Below, piece after piece: positions 10,101 through 18,337 of a stretch of DNA of 64,000 nucleotides; within the stretch, counting starts at the first letter, position 1; the number at the start of each line of letters is the position of its first letter. A program made the position numbers and the translations under genes. The stretch spans positions 124,001-188,000 of the forward strand of contig JAINUG010000256.1 of the NCBI GenBank assembly GCA_029706075.1, read 5' to 3'. Source of the DNA: Aldrovandia affinis (lineage: Eukaryota > Chordata > Actinopteri > Notacanthiformes > Halosauridae). Under the pieces are notes generated by a model. The model was given only the letters and a program-made list of their open reading frames with translations, did not search any database and was not told the DNA's origin.

Positions 10101-13100
10101 AGGTTTTCTGTCTGACAACAAGAAGACCATTGTTCAGAGTGACAAGAACAGCATAGTGTCTGGTAACACTGAGAGTGTTGCTCCCAGCATTGGGGAGAGT
10201 GTAGTGCCAGACCACAAGGCAAGAGTTGCCGTCATTGATGCAAAGAGCTTATTGCATGACGACACAGAAAGTGTTGTCCCTGATGAAGTAGGGGGCATTA
10301 TTTTTGGAGATCCAGAGAGCAGAGCAGAGAAAAATGACCTTACCTACCATAACACCAGCCCCCACAGCCCCACCACAACCAACTACAGCCCAGAGAGTGT
10401 GATCCATGACAATGTAGCTCCTGGCAGCATGCATAATACAGCTGCAGATATCATGGAGAGTATAGCTCCCTGCAATGGGAAAAGTACTGTCTTCAGTGAC
10501 ATAGACTCTGTAGTCCCAAGTGACATATGTCTATCCCAAAATGTATCAAAGGAGAAAAACTATGACTATGGTGAGGGAGACAGTGGGGCTCCAGGCAACA
10601 CAGTCAGAGGGGCCCCTGGACAGGGAGAGAGTGAGGCCCCTGGAAAGAGAGACCATGGGGGCCCTGGTGAGAAAGGCAGTGGGGCCCCTCGACAGGGAGA
10701 CAGTGGGGCCCCAGGTGACACAGACAGTGGGACCCCTGCTGAGGGAGACAATGGGGGCCCTAGTAAAGAAGTCAGTGGGGCCCCTGCTGAGGGAGACAGT
10801 GGGGTCTCAGGCAACACAGACAGTGGGGCCCCTGGTGAGGGAGACAGTGGGGCCCCTCGACAGGGAGACAGTGGGGGCCCTGGTGAGGCAGACAGTGGGG
10901 TCTCAGGCAACACAGACAGTGGGGCCCCTGGTGAGGGAGACAGTGGGGCCCCTCGACAGGGAGACAGTGGGGGCCCTGGTGAGGCAGACAGTGGGGCCCC
11001 AGGTGACACAGACAGTGGGGCCTCTGGAAAGGGAGACAGTGGGGCCCCAGGCAACACAGACAGTGGGGTACCTCGACAGGGAGACAGTGGGGGCCCTGGT
11101 GAGGGAGACAGTGGGGCCCCTGGACAGGGAGACAGTGGGGCCCCAGGTGACACAGACAGTGGGGCCTCTGGAAAGGGAGACAGTGGGGCTCTAGGCAACA
11201 CAGACAGTGGGATACCTCGACAGGGAGACAGTGTGGCTCCTACAGAGGGAGACAGTGGGGCCCCAGATGGCATAAACAGTGGGGCTCCTGGACAGGGAGA
11301 CCAAGGTGACACAGACAGTGGGATCCCTGCTGAGAGAGACAGTAGGGGCCCTAGTAAAGAAGTCAGTGGGGCCCCTGCTGAGGGGGACAGTGGGGTCTCA
11401 GGCAACACAGACAGTGGGGCCCCTCGACAGGGAGACAGTGTGGCCCCTACAGAGGGAGACAGTGGGGCCCCAGGCAAAACAGACAGTGGGACCCCTCGAC
11501 AGGGAGACAGTGGGGCCCCAGGTGACACAGACAGTGAGACCCCTGCCGAGGGAGACAATGGGGGCCCCGGTGAGGGAGACAGTGGGGCCCCTGGACAGGG
11601 AGACAGTGGGGCCCCAGGTGACACAGACAGTGGGGCCTCTGGAAAGGGAGACAGTGGGGCCCTAGGCAACACAGACAGTGGGGTACCTCGACAGGGAGAC
11701 AGTATGGCTCCTACAGAGGGAGACAGTGGGGCCTCAGATAGCATAGACAGTGGGGCTCCTGGACAGGGAGACCAAGGTGACACAGACAGTGGGATCCCTG
11801 CTGAGAGAGACAATAGGGGCCCTAGTAAAGAAGTCAGTGGGGCCCCTGCTGAGGGAGACAATGGGGTCTCAGGCAACACAGACAGTGGGGCCCCTCGACA
11901 GGGAGACAGTGTGGCCCCTACAGAGGGAGACAGTGGGGCCCCAGGCAACACAGACAGTGGGACCCCTCGACAGGGAGACAGTGGGGCCCCAGGTGACACA
12001 GACAGTGAGACCCCTGCTGAGGGAGACAATGGGGGCCCTAGTAAAGAAGTCAGTGCGGCCTCTGCTGAGGGAGACAGTGGGATCTCAGCCGATACAGACA
12101 GTGGGGCCCCTCGACAGGAAGACAGTGTGGGCCCTGGGGAGGCAGACAGTGGGGCCCCAGGTGACACAGACAGTGGGGCCTCTGAAAAGGGAGACAGTGG
12201 GGCCCCAGGCAACACAGACAGTGGGGTACCTCGACAGGGAGACAGTAGGGGCCCTGGTGAGGGAGACAGTGGGGCCCCTGGACAGGGAGACAGTGGGGCC
12301 CCAGGTGACACAGACAGTGGGGCCTCTGGAAAGGGAGACAGTGGGGCCACAGGCAACACAGACAGTGGGGTACCTCGACAGGGAGACAGTGTGGCTCCTA
12401 CAGAGGGAGACAGTGGGGCCCCAGGTGGCATAGACAGTGGGGCTCCTGGACAGGGAGACCAAGGTGACACAGACAGTGGGATCCCTGCTGAGAGAGACAA
12501 TAGGGGCCCTAGTAAAGAAGTCAGTGGGGCCCCTGCTGAGGGAGACAGTGGGGTCTCAGGCAACACAGACAGTGGGGCCCCTCGGCAGGGAGACAGTGTG
12601 GGCCCTGGTGAGGGAGACAGTGGGGCCACAGGTGACACAGATAGTGGGACCCCTGCTGAGGGAGACAATGGGGGCCCTAGTAAAGAAGTCAGTGGGGCCC
12701 CTGCTGAGGGAGACAGTGGGGTCTCAGGCAACACAGACAGTGGGGCCCCTGGTGAGGGAGACAGTGGAGCCCCTCGACAGGGATACAGTGGGGGCCCTGG
12801 TGAGGCAGACAGTGGGGCCCCAGGTGACACAGACAGTGGGGCCTCTGGAAAGGGAGACAGTGGGGCCCCAGGCAACACAGACAGTGGGGTACCTCGACAG
12901 GGAGACAGTGGGGGCCCTGATGAGACAGACAGTGGAGCCCCTGGACAGGGAGACAGTGAGGCTCCTGATGAAGTGGGCATTATAGAGAATCAGTATAACC
13001 CCACTCACCGAGAGGTCAGCTTGCCCTCCTCTGCTTTGTCTGACCACAGCCCAGAGAGAGTTGCCCCCAACAGCATGTGGAGTGTGAGCCCTGGCAACAC

Positions 13101-13695
13101 AGAGACACTCCACATTGAGCCTGAAGAGAACCACTATAGCTCTTTTCACCTTAAGATCAGCTTGAGGTCTGCAGGATCATGCATCCAGAGCACAGACAGG
13201 ATAACCCCTAACAACATAGGGACTGTACCACCTGATCAAACAGCCCCCCCAAAAAACATAGGGAGCCCACCCCCTGGGGATACAAACACCCCCAACAAGC
13301 AACTAACAGAGGACCACTGCAACTCCACCCACCGGAACATCAGTTTGACCTCTGCTGACTCACTCAACCACAAGCCAGACAGTGTTGCCCCCGTTGATAT
13401 GGAGTCGCACACACACAAGCTAATGGAGACTCAATACAACTCTGCTTGCCATGGTGTAACAAATGAGCAAGCAGAGCAGAAAAATTACCTCTGTATGTCT
13501 GAAGACTCAGCCATCCAGAATCACCCCGCTTTTGATGAAACACCAGGGGGCGCTGTCACAAAGAACCACCACCCTGCAGAGGCTCTTCAAGAACAGGCCC
13601 AGGCGAACACCAGAATCCTGCAAGGAAACTACTACGTACATGCTGCTGCTGTCACTATGGTTGCCGCGGCAATTCTATGGCAACTGAAGAAGTAG
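3960..13695 (+). CDS. mavs: mavs, mitochondrial antiviral signalling protein, 5' partial; exons 3960-4140, 8652-9085, 9490-13695
   Basis: MAVS is the adaptor on the mitochondrial outer membrane that receives the signal from RIG-I and MDA5 through CARD-CARD contact and recruits TRAFs, TBK1 and IRF3. Three exons join with consistent phases (181 nt leaving one base, 434 nt restoring frame, then phase 0) and give about 1,606 codons. In order they encode the second half of a CARD, a Pro/Thr/Ser-rich region with PVQDT, a huge disordered Asp-Ser-Gly-Ala-Pro repeat, PEENHY, HLKIS and a C-terminal hydrophobic anchor followed by QLKK. Human MAVS has the same order in about 540 residues. The first CARD half and the start codon are outside the window or unrecognised. 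The call rests on the CARD pattern plus the tail anchor plus the TRAF motifs; no alignment was run. Confidence 0.85.
4394..4527. mobile_element. short palindromic MITE
   Basis: The ends are perfect inverted copies, CAAGGCCG and CGGCCTTG, and the inner part folds back through GGGGGGGACA/CCCCCC and repeated TAGGCTAGGCTAT. It is 134 bp long with no coding capacity, in the large mavs intron. Confidence 0.55.
4546..6166 (+). mobile_element. Tc1-like transposon, 1.62 kb, nearly complete, with about 210-bp inverted repeats
   Basis: Both ends are flanked by TA. The outer TIR is CAGTTGCAAGAAAAAGTATG and its complement, and each arm (about 4546-4755 and 5955-6166) carries a second inner copy of the AAAAAGTATGTGAACCC motif, the IR/DR layout of Sleeping Beauty-like elements. 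The two arms are nearly identical over about 200 bp, so this is a young insertion. It lies in the mavs intron in the same orientation as the gene. Confidence 0.95.
4927..5946 (+). pseudogene. Tc1-like transposase with two frameshifts
   Basis: The transposase starts at an ATG at 4927 ([12 protein letters not shown]) and runs as three overlapping open stretches, 4927-5151, 5141-5479 and 5428-5946, ending in a TAA after GGSTSY. The paired-like DNA-binding domain ([20 protein letters not shown]) is followed by [13 protein letters not shown] with the first catalytic Asp, [10 protein letters not shown] with the second, and [15 protein letters not shown] with the Glu. About 340 residues is the usual length. 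Only small indels near 5140 and 5430 break it. Confidence 0.93.
7305..8105 (+). mobile_element. LINE 3' end (RT C-terminal tail plus 3' UTR), split by a SINE
   Basis: Residues [20 protein letters not shown] at 7411-7470 match the conserved C-terminal tail of L2/Rex-type LINE proteins (PRLWNSLP-like). After the SINE the 3' UTR resumes at about 7906 and ends with GAAAGGTGCTCTATAAATAA and (TTA)n at about 8105, a typical LINE end. Confidence 0.7.
7525..7905 (-). mobile_element. tRNA-derived SINE
   Basis: Read on the - strand it starts with a tRNA-like head. GGTGCAGCGGTCTAA resembles box A and GGATCGAAACC fits the box B pattern. It ends in AATTGGGAGAAAAACTGGG. AAAACCC before the element and CAAAACCCA after it look like a target-site duplication inside the LINE tail. 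Relatives are at 15225, 39020, 48085 and 59925. Confidence 0.78.
8652..9085 (+). CDS. mavs: mavs exon encoding the proline-rich region with a TRAF-binding motif
   Basis: The acceptor is TTCTCCTGTAG at 8641-8651 and the donor is CAG|GTGAG at 9085/9086. The 434-nt exon starts by completing the codon left from 4140 and then reads [18 protein letters not shown] onward, rich in Pro, Ser and Thr. PVQDT at 8999-9013 fits the PxQxT TRAF2/3/5 consensus and matches human MAVS PVQET in type and in position after the CARD. The exon ends in phase 0, in frame with the next. Confidence 0.83.
8999..9013 (+). other. mavs: PVQDT, candidate TRAF2/3/5-binding motif
   Basis: Codons CCA GTT CAG GAT ACC read PVQDT, fitting PxQxT. 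Human MAVS uses PVQET for TRAF3. Binding is inferred from the motif and its position only. Confidence 0.7.
9086..9489 (+). other. mavs intron between proline-rich and last exon
   Basis: A 404-bp AT-rich intron with GT/AG ends. No repeat or RNA feature was recognised. Confidence 0.6.
9490..13695 (+). CDS. mavs: mavs last exon: degenerate and expanded repeats, TRAF6 and pLxIS motifs, tail anchor
   Basis: The acceptor is TACTCTTCAAG ending at 9489, and the exon runs 1,401 codons to TAG at 13693-13695. From the ATG at 9493, residues 1-100 are unique, 100-350 are degenerate ESVAPxD-like repeats, about 359-1158 are about 100 copies of an 8-residue xxDSGAPx unit, and 1159-1400 are unique again. The tail holds PEENHY (13120-13137), HLKIS (13147-13161) and a final hydrophobic helix [19 protein letters not shown] of the tail-anchor type. 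The repeat region lacks Cys and is rich in Asp, Gly, Ser and Pro, so it is predicted disordered. The frame stays open through all 24-bp units, which argues for selection on, or at least tolerance of, the coding frame. Confidence 0.85.
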   Translation: MMAKDQHVSPVVGSLTQDTAGVMASLTAPDATDCPASPSCVEGASPGEEWCLRKPVMLTSIHSVQVHQPFDSPSTFPPSPEEGLYSVNLECSSNSNHSYESITPSSAERDTSGDTESVDLCDLEKVSPSDTESVDLCDLERVATDGAESEALRDAERVAPSDAEYVSPGAKERVASADAASVHPDDVDVLLSSDTRSVPPENVVGFLSDNKKTIVQSDKNSIVSGNTESVAPSIGESVVPDHKARVAVIDAKSLLHDDTESVVPDEVGGIIFGDPESRAEKNDLTYHNTSPHSPTTTNYSPESVIHDNVAPGSMHNTAADIMESIAPCNGKSTVFSDIDSVVPSDICLSQNVSKEKNYDYGEGDSGAPGNTVRGAPGQGESEAPGKRDHGGPGEKGSGAPRQGDSGAPGDTDSGTPAEGDNGGPSKEVSGAPAEGDSGVSGNTDSGAPGEGDSGAPRQGDSGGPGEADSGVSGNTDSGAPGEGDSGAPRQGDSGGPGEADSGAPGDTDSGASGKGDSGAPGNTDSGVPRQGDSGGPGEGDSGAPGQGDSGAPGDTDSGASGKGDSGALGNTDSGIPRQGDSVAPTEGDSGAPDGINSGAPGQGDQGDTDSGIPAERDSRGPSKEVSGAPAEGDSGVSGNTDSGAPRQGDSVAPTEGDSGAPGKTDSGTPRQGDSGAPGDTDSETPAEGDNGGPGEGDSGAPGQGDSGAPGDTDSGASGKGDSGALGNTDSGVPRQGDSMAPTEGDSGASDSIDSGAPGQGDQGDTDSGIPAERDNRGPSKEVSGAPAEGDNGVSGNTDSGAPRQGDSVAPTEGDSGAPGNTDSGTPRQGDSGAPGDTDSETPAEGDNGGPSKEVSAASAEGDSGISADTDSGAPRQEDSVGPGEADSGAPGDTDSGASEKGDSGAPGNTDSGVPRQGDSRGPGEGDSGAPGQGDSGAPGDTDSGASGKGDSGATGNTDSGVPRQGDSVAPTEGDSGAPGGIDSGAPGQGDQGDTDSGIPAERDNRGPSKEVSGAPAEGDSGVSGNTDSGAPRQGDSVGPGEGDSGATGDTDSGTPAEGDNGGPSKEVSGAPAEGDSGVSGNTDSGAPGEGDSGAPRQGYSGGPGEADSGAPGDTDSGASGKGDSGAPGNTDSGVPRQGDSGGPDETDSGAPGQGDSEAPDEVGIIENQYNPTHREVSLPSSALSDHSPERVAPNSMWSVSPGNTETLHIEPEENHYSSFHLKISLRSAGSCIQSTDRITPNNIGTVPPDQTAPPKNIGSPPPGDTNTPNKQLTEDHCNSTHRNISLTSADSLNHKPDSVAPVDMESHTHKLMETQYNSACHGVTNEQAEQKNYLCMSEDSAIQNHPAFDETPGGAVTKNHHPAEALQEQAQANTRILQGNYYVHAAAVTMVAAAILWQLKK
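9810..10310 (+). repeat. mavs: old degenerate coding repeat, ESVAPxD type
   Basis: Imperfect units of about 10-14 residues recur, such as [47 protein letters not shown] and [10 protein letters not shown]. Similar units return after the young array ([30 protein letters not shown]). The young array itself has GDSVAPTE units, so it may have grown from this older motif. Confidence 0.65.
10567..12966 (+). repeat. mavs: 24-bp coding minisatellite, about 100 units, in the mavs last exon
   Basis: The unit core is GACAGTGGGGCCCC, in a 24-bp period, coding for xxDSGAPx with variants such as [32 protein letters not shown] and QGDSVAPT. The unit variants form higher-order blocks: a QGDSVAPT[11 protein letters not shown] block, which shares a 9-nt loss, recurs near 11221, 11692 and 12379 (spacings about 471 and 687 bp). 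Because 24 is a multiple of 3, other frames on both strands are also open here. Confidence 0.95.
13120..13161 (+). other. mavs: PEENHY (TRAF6-type) followed by HLKIS (candidate pLxIS)
   Basis: PEENHY at 13120-13137 fits PxExx(aromatic/acidic) and resembles human MAVS PEENEY. Only three residues later, HLKIS at 13147-13161 fits the pLxIS pattern used by MAVS, STING and TRIF to bring in IRF3 after serine phosphorylation. In human MAVS the pLxIS site lies before PEENEY, so the order differs here. Related degenerate units ([20 protein letters not shown]) lack the Leu. Confidence 0.6.
13630..13692 (+). other. mavs: C-terminal tail anchor of MAVS
   Basis: About 15 mostly non-polar residues ([15 protein letters not shown]) are followed by QLKK and the stop. 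A single C-terminal helix with a short basic end is the mitochondrial outer-membrane tail-anchor layout of MAVS. Confidence 0.75.
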
Positions 13696-14490
13696 ACCCA
13701 GTGCCAGTGTCAGGACGGAACCAGCTGGGCAAGTCCCCAAGGTCATTCTATATCTACCACTAGGGCCTGTCTAACAAATGCAACAAATGCAAATGCAATT
13801 TTAAAGGTTTTAGGTGCAGTAATGATAACTGAAGAGAGTGCACTTGCACAAAAATGGTTCTCTCGTGTGTTATGTCATCTTCAAAACAATCATTCTGAGA
13901 CTGGAGCCAAAAAACAAGCCATACAAACCACACTGGGTATACACATCTGTTCTTCAAAGACTTGAACTCTAGTCATCTGTCAATCTAGACTTTGGGTTCT
14001 GTGCAACCTCATTAGTGTGATATTGTTAGGGACACCAGTTTATCTAGGGCATGTGACTCCAAATTATTTTCACTTGCATTAACATCTAAATCCCTGTGGG
14101 GTCACTGTAGGTATTGGATTCTCGCAATCACCTGACAATTAGTGTGCAAACCGCCAGAGTTTATTTTGCACAGTTTGAAACTAATCCATACAGGCATAAG
14201 AACAACAATAGAGGAGCAGTTACAGACAAAAAAAAACATCAATTGCGGTCTGAAATAAACAATGAGGGGAATCCTGTCAGTGAAAAAAACGGAATTGAGC
14301 GGTGGACGTTTGAGATCATACGGATGCATCTTTGAGTGCAAACATTCCACTTGACAATTCTAAATGACAATTGACAATTCTAAATGATGTCCATTTTTAA
14401 ATATGCATGTAAGAAATCGCGGAAAATAAGTACATGCTGACTTGCATAAAGAAAAGCTAAAGGTGCTAGTCAAATCAGCTGGCAGACCAG
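13696..14490 (+). other. mavs 3' UTR and flank
   Basis: Non-coding sequence after the mavs stop. An AATAAA at 14254-14259 is the first canonical poly(A) signal noticed, about 560 bp after the stop. Nothing else was recognised. Confidence 0.4.
14254..14259 (+). promoter_or_regulatory. mavs: possible mavs poly(A) signal
   Basis: AATAAA on the sense strand about 560 bp after the stop. Position and hexamer only; no transcript evidence. Confidence 0.35.
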
Positions 14491-14497
14491 TCAACAG

Positions 14498-15225
14498 ATG
14501 ACACAATTATGTTTTGCACATTTTATTTGTTCTACAAGGAAACTGTTCTTGCTGACACTATACCTTGATGCCAAAAATTACAGCACAGACATGGATAGCA
14601 TCAAACAATGCTTATTGAACTTTGACGTTGATTTCAACAATGTAACTGCATTTGTCTTGGATAGTGCAAGTTACATGTTGAAATAATACAATGAAGCCAT
14701 CAAAGGCTTAATGCCAAATGCAGTTAATTTAACATTTGGGCTAATAATTTCCCAAAAGTAGACAAATTTGTGTGAGTAGTCAAAACGATTTTCAAGCAAT
14801 GTCCAAGCACAAAGTTGTTCTACACAGCACTTCTAAGCAATAGAGCAAGTCTCAGATTTGACTGTAAAACTCCTGCCTGAGCCATGCAGTTTGTACTCCA
14901 GATTTGTGAACCTGGAACCGGACATCAATACTGCTGTGCTGCCTCAGCTACGGGAGTTGTTGCGCAACAAGGGTGTAGGGGCACCGCTCAAGTTGATCAA
15001 GGAACATGGCAAAAGTCTGGTCGAAATAATCAGCTGATTTGAGAGTAAAGAAATCAGAATACATTAAACATACAATAAGGTGGAACAACTCAAAAATGAA
15101 TACCAAACACTGGCTCAACAGACACACAGTGCAGTCAAATCAATAAATACCCAATGCGTCAAAATATTAAAAGAAGTTGTTGAGAAGCTGACAGCATATT
15201 ACAACCCAAATGCACTCCAAAAGAA
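14498..15225 (+). pseudogene. hAT-like transposase remnant, heavily decayed
   Basis: Short stretches such as DVDFNNVTAFVLDSASYMLK followed by EAIKGLMPNAVNLTF resemble the central part of hAT-type transposases (the LDSASYM...PNAVHITCWAH region). Further matches continue in shifting frames to about 15200. Many stops interrupt it. Confidence 0.5.
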
Positions 15226-15595
15226 ACCATGGCGGTGGGCGGCGGATAGCGTAGTGGTCTAACGCAGCCGTATCTTTGCAGGTCCAATACGAGTGTGCGC
15301 TGCTTATTAGGGACGCGGTTCGAAACGTGTCTCTGCCAGACCAGCCCTGGCCATTCCTTCCGATCGTGGGCGGCATTTTGTTGTTCGCCCCAGGGAGGGT
15401 GAGCCGGCTGTAGTTTGCCGTGAAACACATAAGCGTGTCTCCACAACGTGGGTGAGTGAATTCCGAATTCCGAGAATTAGCTTCTCTTGTAGAGACGAGC
15501 GGCAAACTCGTGTGGGGAGGGCAAATTAAAATAAATAGAGGGTATAATTGGCCACTAAATTGGGAGAAAAACAGGAAAAAACTAATTGAAAATTT
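15225..15595 (+). mobile_element. tRNA-derived SINE
   Basis: The head has GGATAGCGTAGTGGTCTAA (box A-like) and CGGTTCGAAACG (box B-like), and the element ends in TAAATTGGGAGAAAAACAGG before an A-rich tail. Same family as the SINE at 7525-7905. It landed inside or at the edge of the hAT remnant. Confidence 0.8.
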
Positions 15596-15599
15596 AAAC

Positions 15600-16834
15600 A
15601 TTTAAATTTTTTTTTGGCAGACTCAATATCTGTGGGGGTCTGTGTACAGGGTTTCTCCCAGTCTACAGGACAGCCTTAAGAGCGATGAATGATAAACCGG
15701 TCCTGATCCATCAAGTGAATCAGACAACAGTATTTCAATCACGGATTCAAAGTTGCATTAATATTTCAATAGTGCACAATTATTTTTAGATTTTTATTTT
15801 GAATGTAACTGTAAACACTATAATTATGATTGTTGAAAGCATTTAGCCATTTTATTTAGTCAGTGTGAGATTAAATGAGAACTAAATATTGCTCCTGTTG
15901 TAGTTGTTGATTATACTGTTACTTCTGATTCTGTATCATAATTTATCTTGTTTATCTTTATTAATCAGAAGTTTGGTTGTATTTATTTTTGGTATGGTAT
16001 GGAAATGGTATTAAATGAATGGCAGATGAATGCAATCAACTATGTTTTATTAGTGATAGCCTTTCATAGTATAATGTCAGAAATACTGTTTTATTAATGA
16101 TAGCCTTTCATTGTATAATTTCAGAAATAAATCTGCTGTACATTAGGAAATTGAGAACATGAGCACAATACATAAACAAAAGTAAAATAGAATATACCTA
16201 AATGTAGTTTGGCACAGATCTAATGGCTTGTCCGGTCTCATTTATTTGAAGACATTTTTTTATATTGCATATGCCTATGTCTACATTTTATTCGATATGT
16301 AGTCTTGCTGAAAAGCTGTTATCAGACCATTATTGGATTTTGTTTGATTTGAGTATATCTGTCAATATTTTAGCATTAAGATTCAAGCTTATGGTGTAGT
16401 GTTGTCGAACCTGTATTGTTTTTGGCAAGCTTAAGCTTCCAGAGAGCACACCCGCGATAAGATATGGAGAGTTATGCAAATAACTACAATGTCCTTTTCA
16501 TATTTCCAAATGTATAAACAATATAGTGTTGACCAGGGCCGCAACTATAGGGGGTGCAGGGTATGCTACGCATAGGGGCGTAAGACCATAAGGGGCGCCA
16601 AAGAGCACCGCAGAAATGTTTTAGTTTTTTTTAAAAGCAAGGCTCATGGGATAACTTTTCACAAGTAAGTGGCTATTTCACTATTTCACGGTCACTTAAA
16701 GCTGACGTTGAATAACCGACAGATATCGCCATGATGATAACAAAACTTATCATGTTAGCTAGCCTAGTTGTCAAACCACTGCATGACCATGTGACTGAAA
16801 GTGATATAGGATTTTAAAAAATTGAGCGTTACAT
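15600..16834. other. no recognised feature
   Basis: AT-rich DNA with no credible coding region. A short partial repeat (GTTTTATTAGTGATAGCCTTTCA near 16043 and again near 16088) is the only structure noticed. Confidence 0.4.
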
Positions 16835-17032
16835 CTAGAGGGCATTTCTATGACAGCAAATTCAAGTTTATGATTAACTTTGTTTTGTTTTTAATTAAAT
16901 CATTTATGATTAATGAAGAAAATCCACTGAGTAATTCATGTAATATCCTGTATTTAAGCAGAGTTAAAAGCAGTATAAAGATACAGAATAAGAACATAAG
17001 ATTAAGAATACATAATGACGAGAACACGCCAT
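16835..17032 (+). repeat. 198-bp direct duplication, copy 1
   Basis: This sequence reappears at 17107-17304, offset by 272 bp, with no difference that I could see by eye. It encodes nothing recognisable. Confidence 0.9.
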
Positions 17033-17106
17033 ATATATAAGAAATACTTGGGCTATTCAAGTCTAGGCTAGATGCAGTACTAGATACTCTTTAGATTAGG
17101 ACAAGC
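17033..17106 (+). mobile_element. CR1-like LINE 3' fragment between the duplicated copies
   Basis: The sequence reads ACTTGGGCTATTCAAGTCTAG and GATGCAGTACTAGATACTCTT, the same LINE end seen at 26610-26660 and 38860-38915 (residues LGLFKSRLDAVLDTL). Confidence 0.65.
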
Positions 17107-17304
17107 CTAGAGGGCATTTCTATGACAGCAAATTCAAGTTTATGATTAACTTTGTTTTGTTTTTAATTAAATCATTTATGATTAATGAAGAAAATCCACT
17201 GAGTAATTCATGTAATATCCTGTATTTAAGCAGAGTTAAAAGCAGTATAAAGATACAGAATAAGAACATAAGATTAAGAATACATAATGACGAGAACACG
17301 CCAT
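17107..17304 (+). repeat. 198-bp direct duplication, copy 2
   Basis: Second copy of 16835-17032. It ends exactly where a Tc1 fragment begins. Confidence 0.9.
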
Positions 17305-17683
17305 TTAGTAAATGTTTTTTTCCGACCACATTTCTTCCTCGAAGATGATGGTTCACCACTATCCTTCCAGGCTTTAATGATGCGTTGGACAGTTCTTAAC
17401 CCAATTTTAGTAGTTTCAGCAATCTCCTTAGTTGTTTTCTTTGCTTGATGCAGGCCAATAATTTGACCCTTCTGAAACAGATTAACATCTTTTCCACGAC
17501 CACAAGATATGTCTTCCGACATGGTTGTTTAAGAAATGAGAAGCTACACACTGCATCAGTTAGGGTTAAAAAACTTGTTGCCAGCTAAAACATATTAATC
17601 ACTGCAGTAATTATCCAATGGAAGGCTCTTACCTATTTGCTTAGTTAAATCCAGGTGGTGACTTTTTTTTGGCCAGGCAGTGT
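17305..17683 (-). mobile_element. truncated Tc1-like transposon, DNA-binding end
   Basis: The - strand from 17522 reads a transposase N terminus (MSEDISCGRGKDVNLFQKGQ, then EIAETTKIGLRTVQRIIKAW, a helix-turn-helix). The end TTGGCCAGGCAGTG before TA at about 17683 is the TIR. Everything after about 75 residues is missing at the duplication boundary. Confidence 0.75.
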
Positions 17684-18337
17684 ATAACATTAATATGTCA
17701 TACACATATTATTGGATTGTCTCAAAGTCCTCCAAAATATGAAGAATATATGTACATTGCATCTCAAATTATTTTGTTTTTAGGCAAAATTTGTAAATAG
17801 TATGTAGTAGTAGTATTTTTTTTCTGAGGTGCAAAAACTGTTTTCTAATCTTTTTTGGATATCTAAGATTAATGGAATTTCTTTTGTCTTTTCCTTTTTT
17901 TTTTAAATGGAAAACTTTTATCTCTGAATGTTATATAGGGATACAGCAACATGCACAGGGAGAAGGGCAAATGACCAAGTAGAACAGATAATCCATTGTC
18001 GCTGGGGAATTACTGAAAACACAGAACATTTCATATGTTGTCATTGAGTCTTTGTACTGGTCCGTACATCCATTGAGCAACCTTGACCTTTTACTTCTGA
18101 TAATTCTTTGCCTGTGGTCTAGTCACTTTTTTCTATGACTTGTTATTATTTATGATTTTATTATGTACAATCAGTAATTCACTTCCAAGATGATTACTAT
18201 AGATTACATGAAACCCTTCAAAATAAAATCCACATTTAACATAATTGTCTCTGTATTATTTTGGTTTATTGCTTCTCCTTCTTTTAGCAAGCTGTAATCA
18301 AACATTACCTTTCCAAAAATAAGTCTTTGCCAACGTA
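17684..18337. other. no recognised feature
   Basis: AT-rich spacer between two Tc1 fragments. Nothing recognised. Confidence 0.4.

Noticed and set aside
10566-12980. An 804-codon open frame on the - strand across the mavs repeat, rich in Pro-Leu-Ser.
   Set aside because: A 24-bp unit without stops in one frame keeps that frame open through the array on either strand. The antisense frame is a by-product of the repeat and has no gene-like ends.
10520-12985. Four open frames in the second + frame across the same array.
   Set aside because: They are the same repeat artefact and are out of frame with the CARD, the TRAF motifs and the tail anchor.
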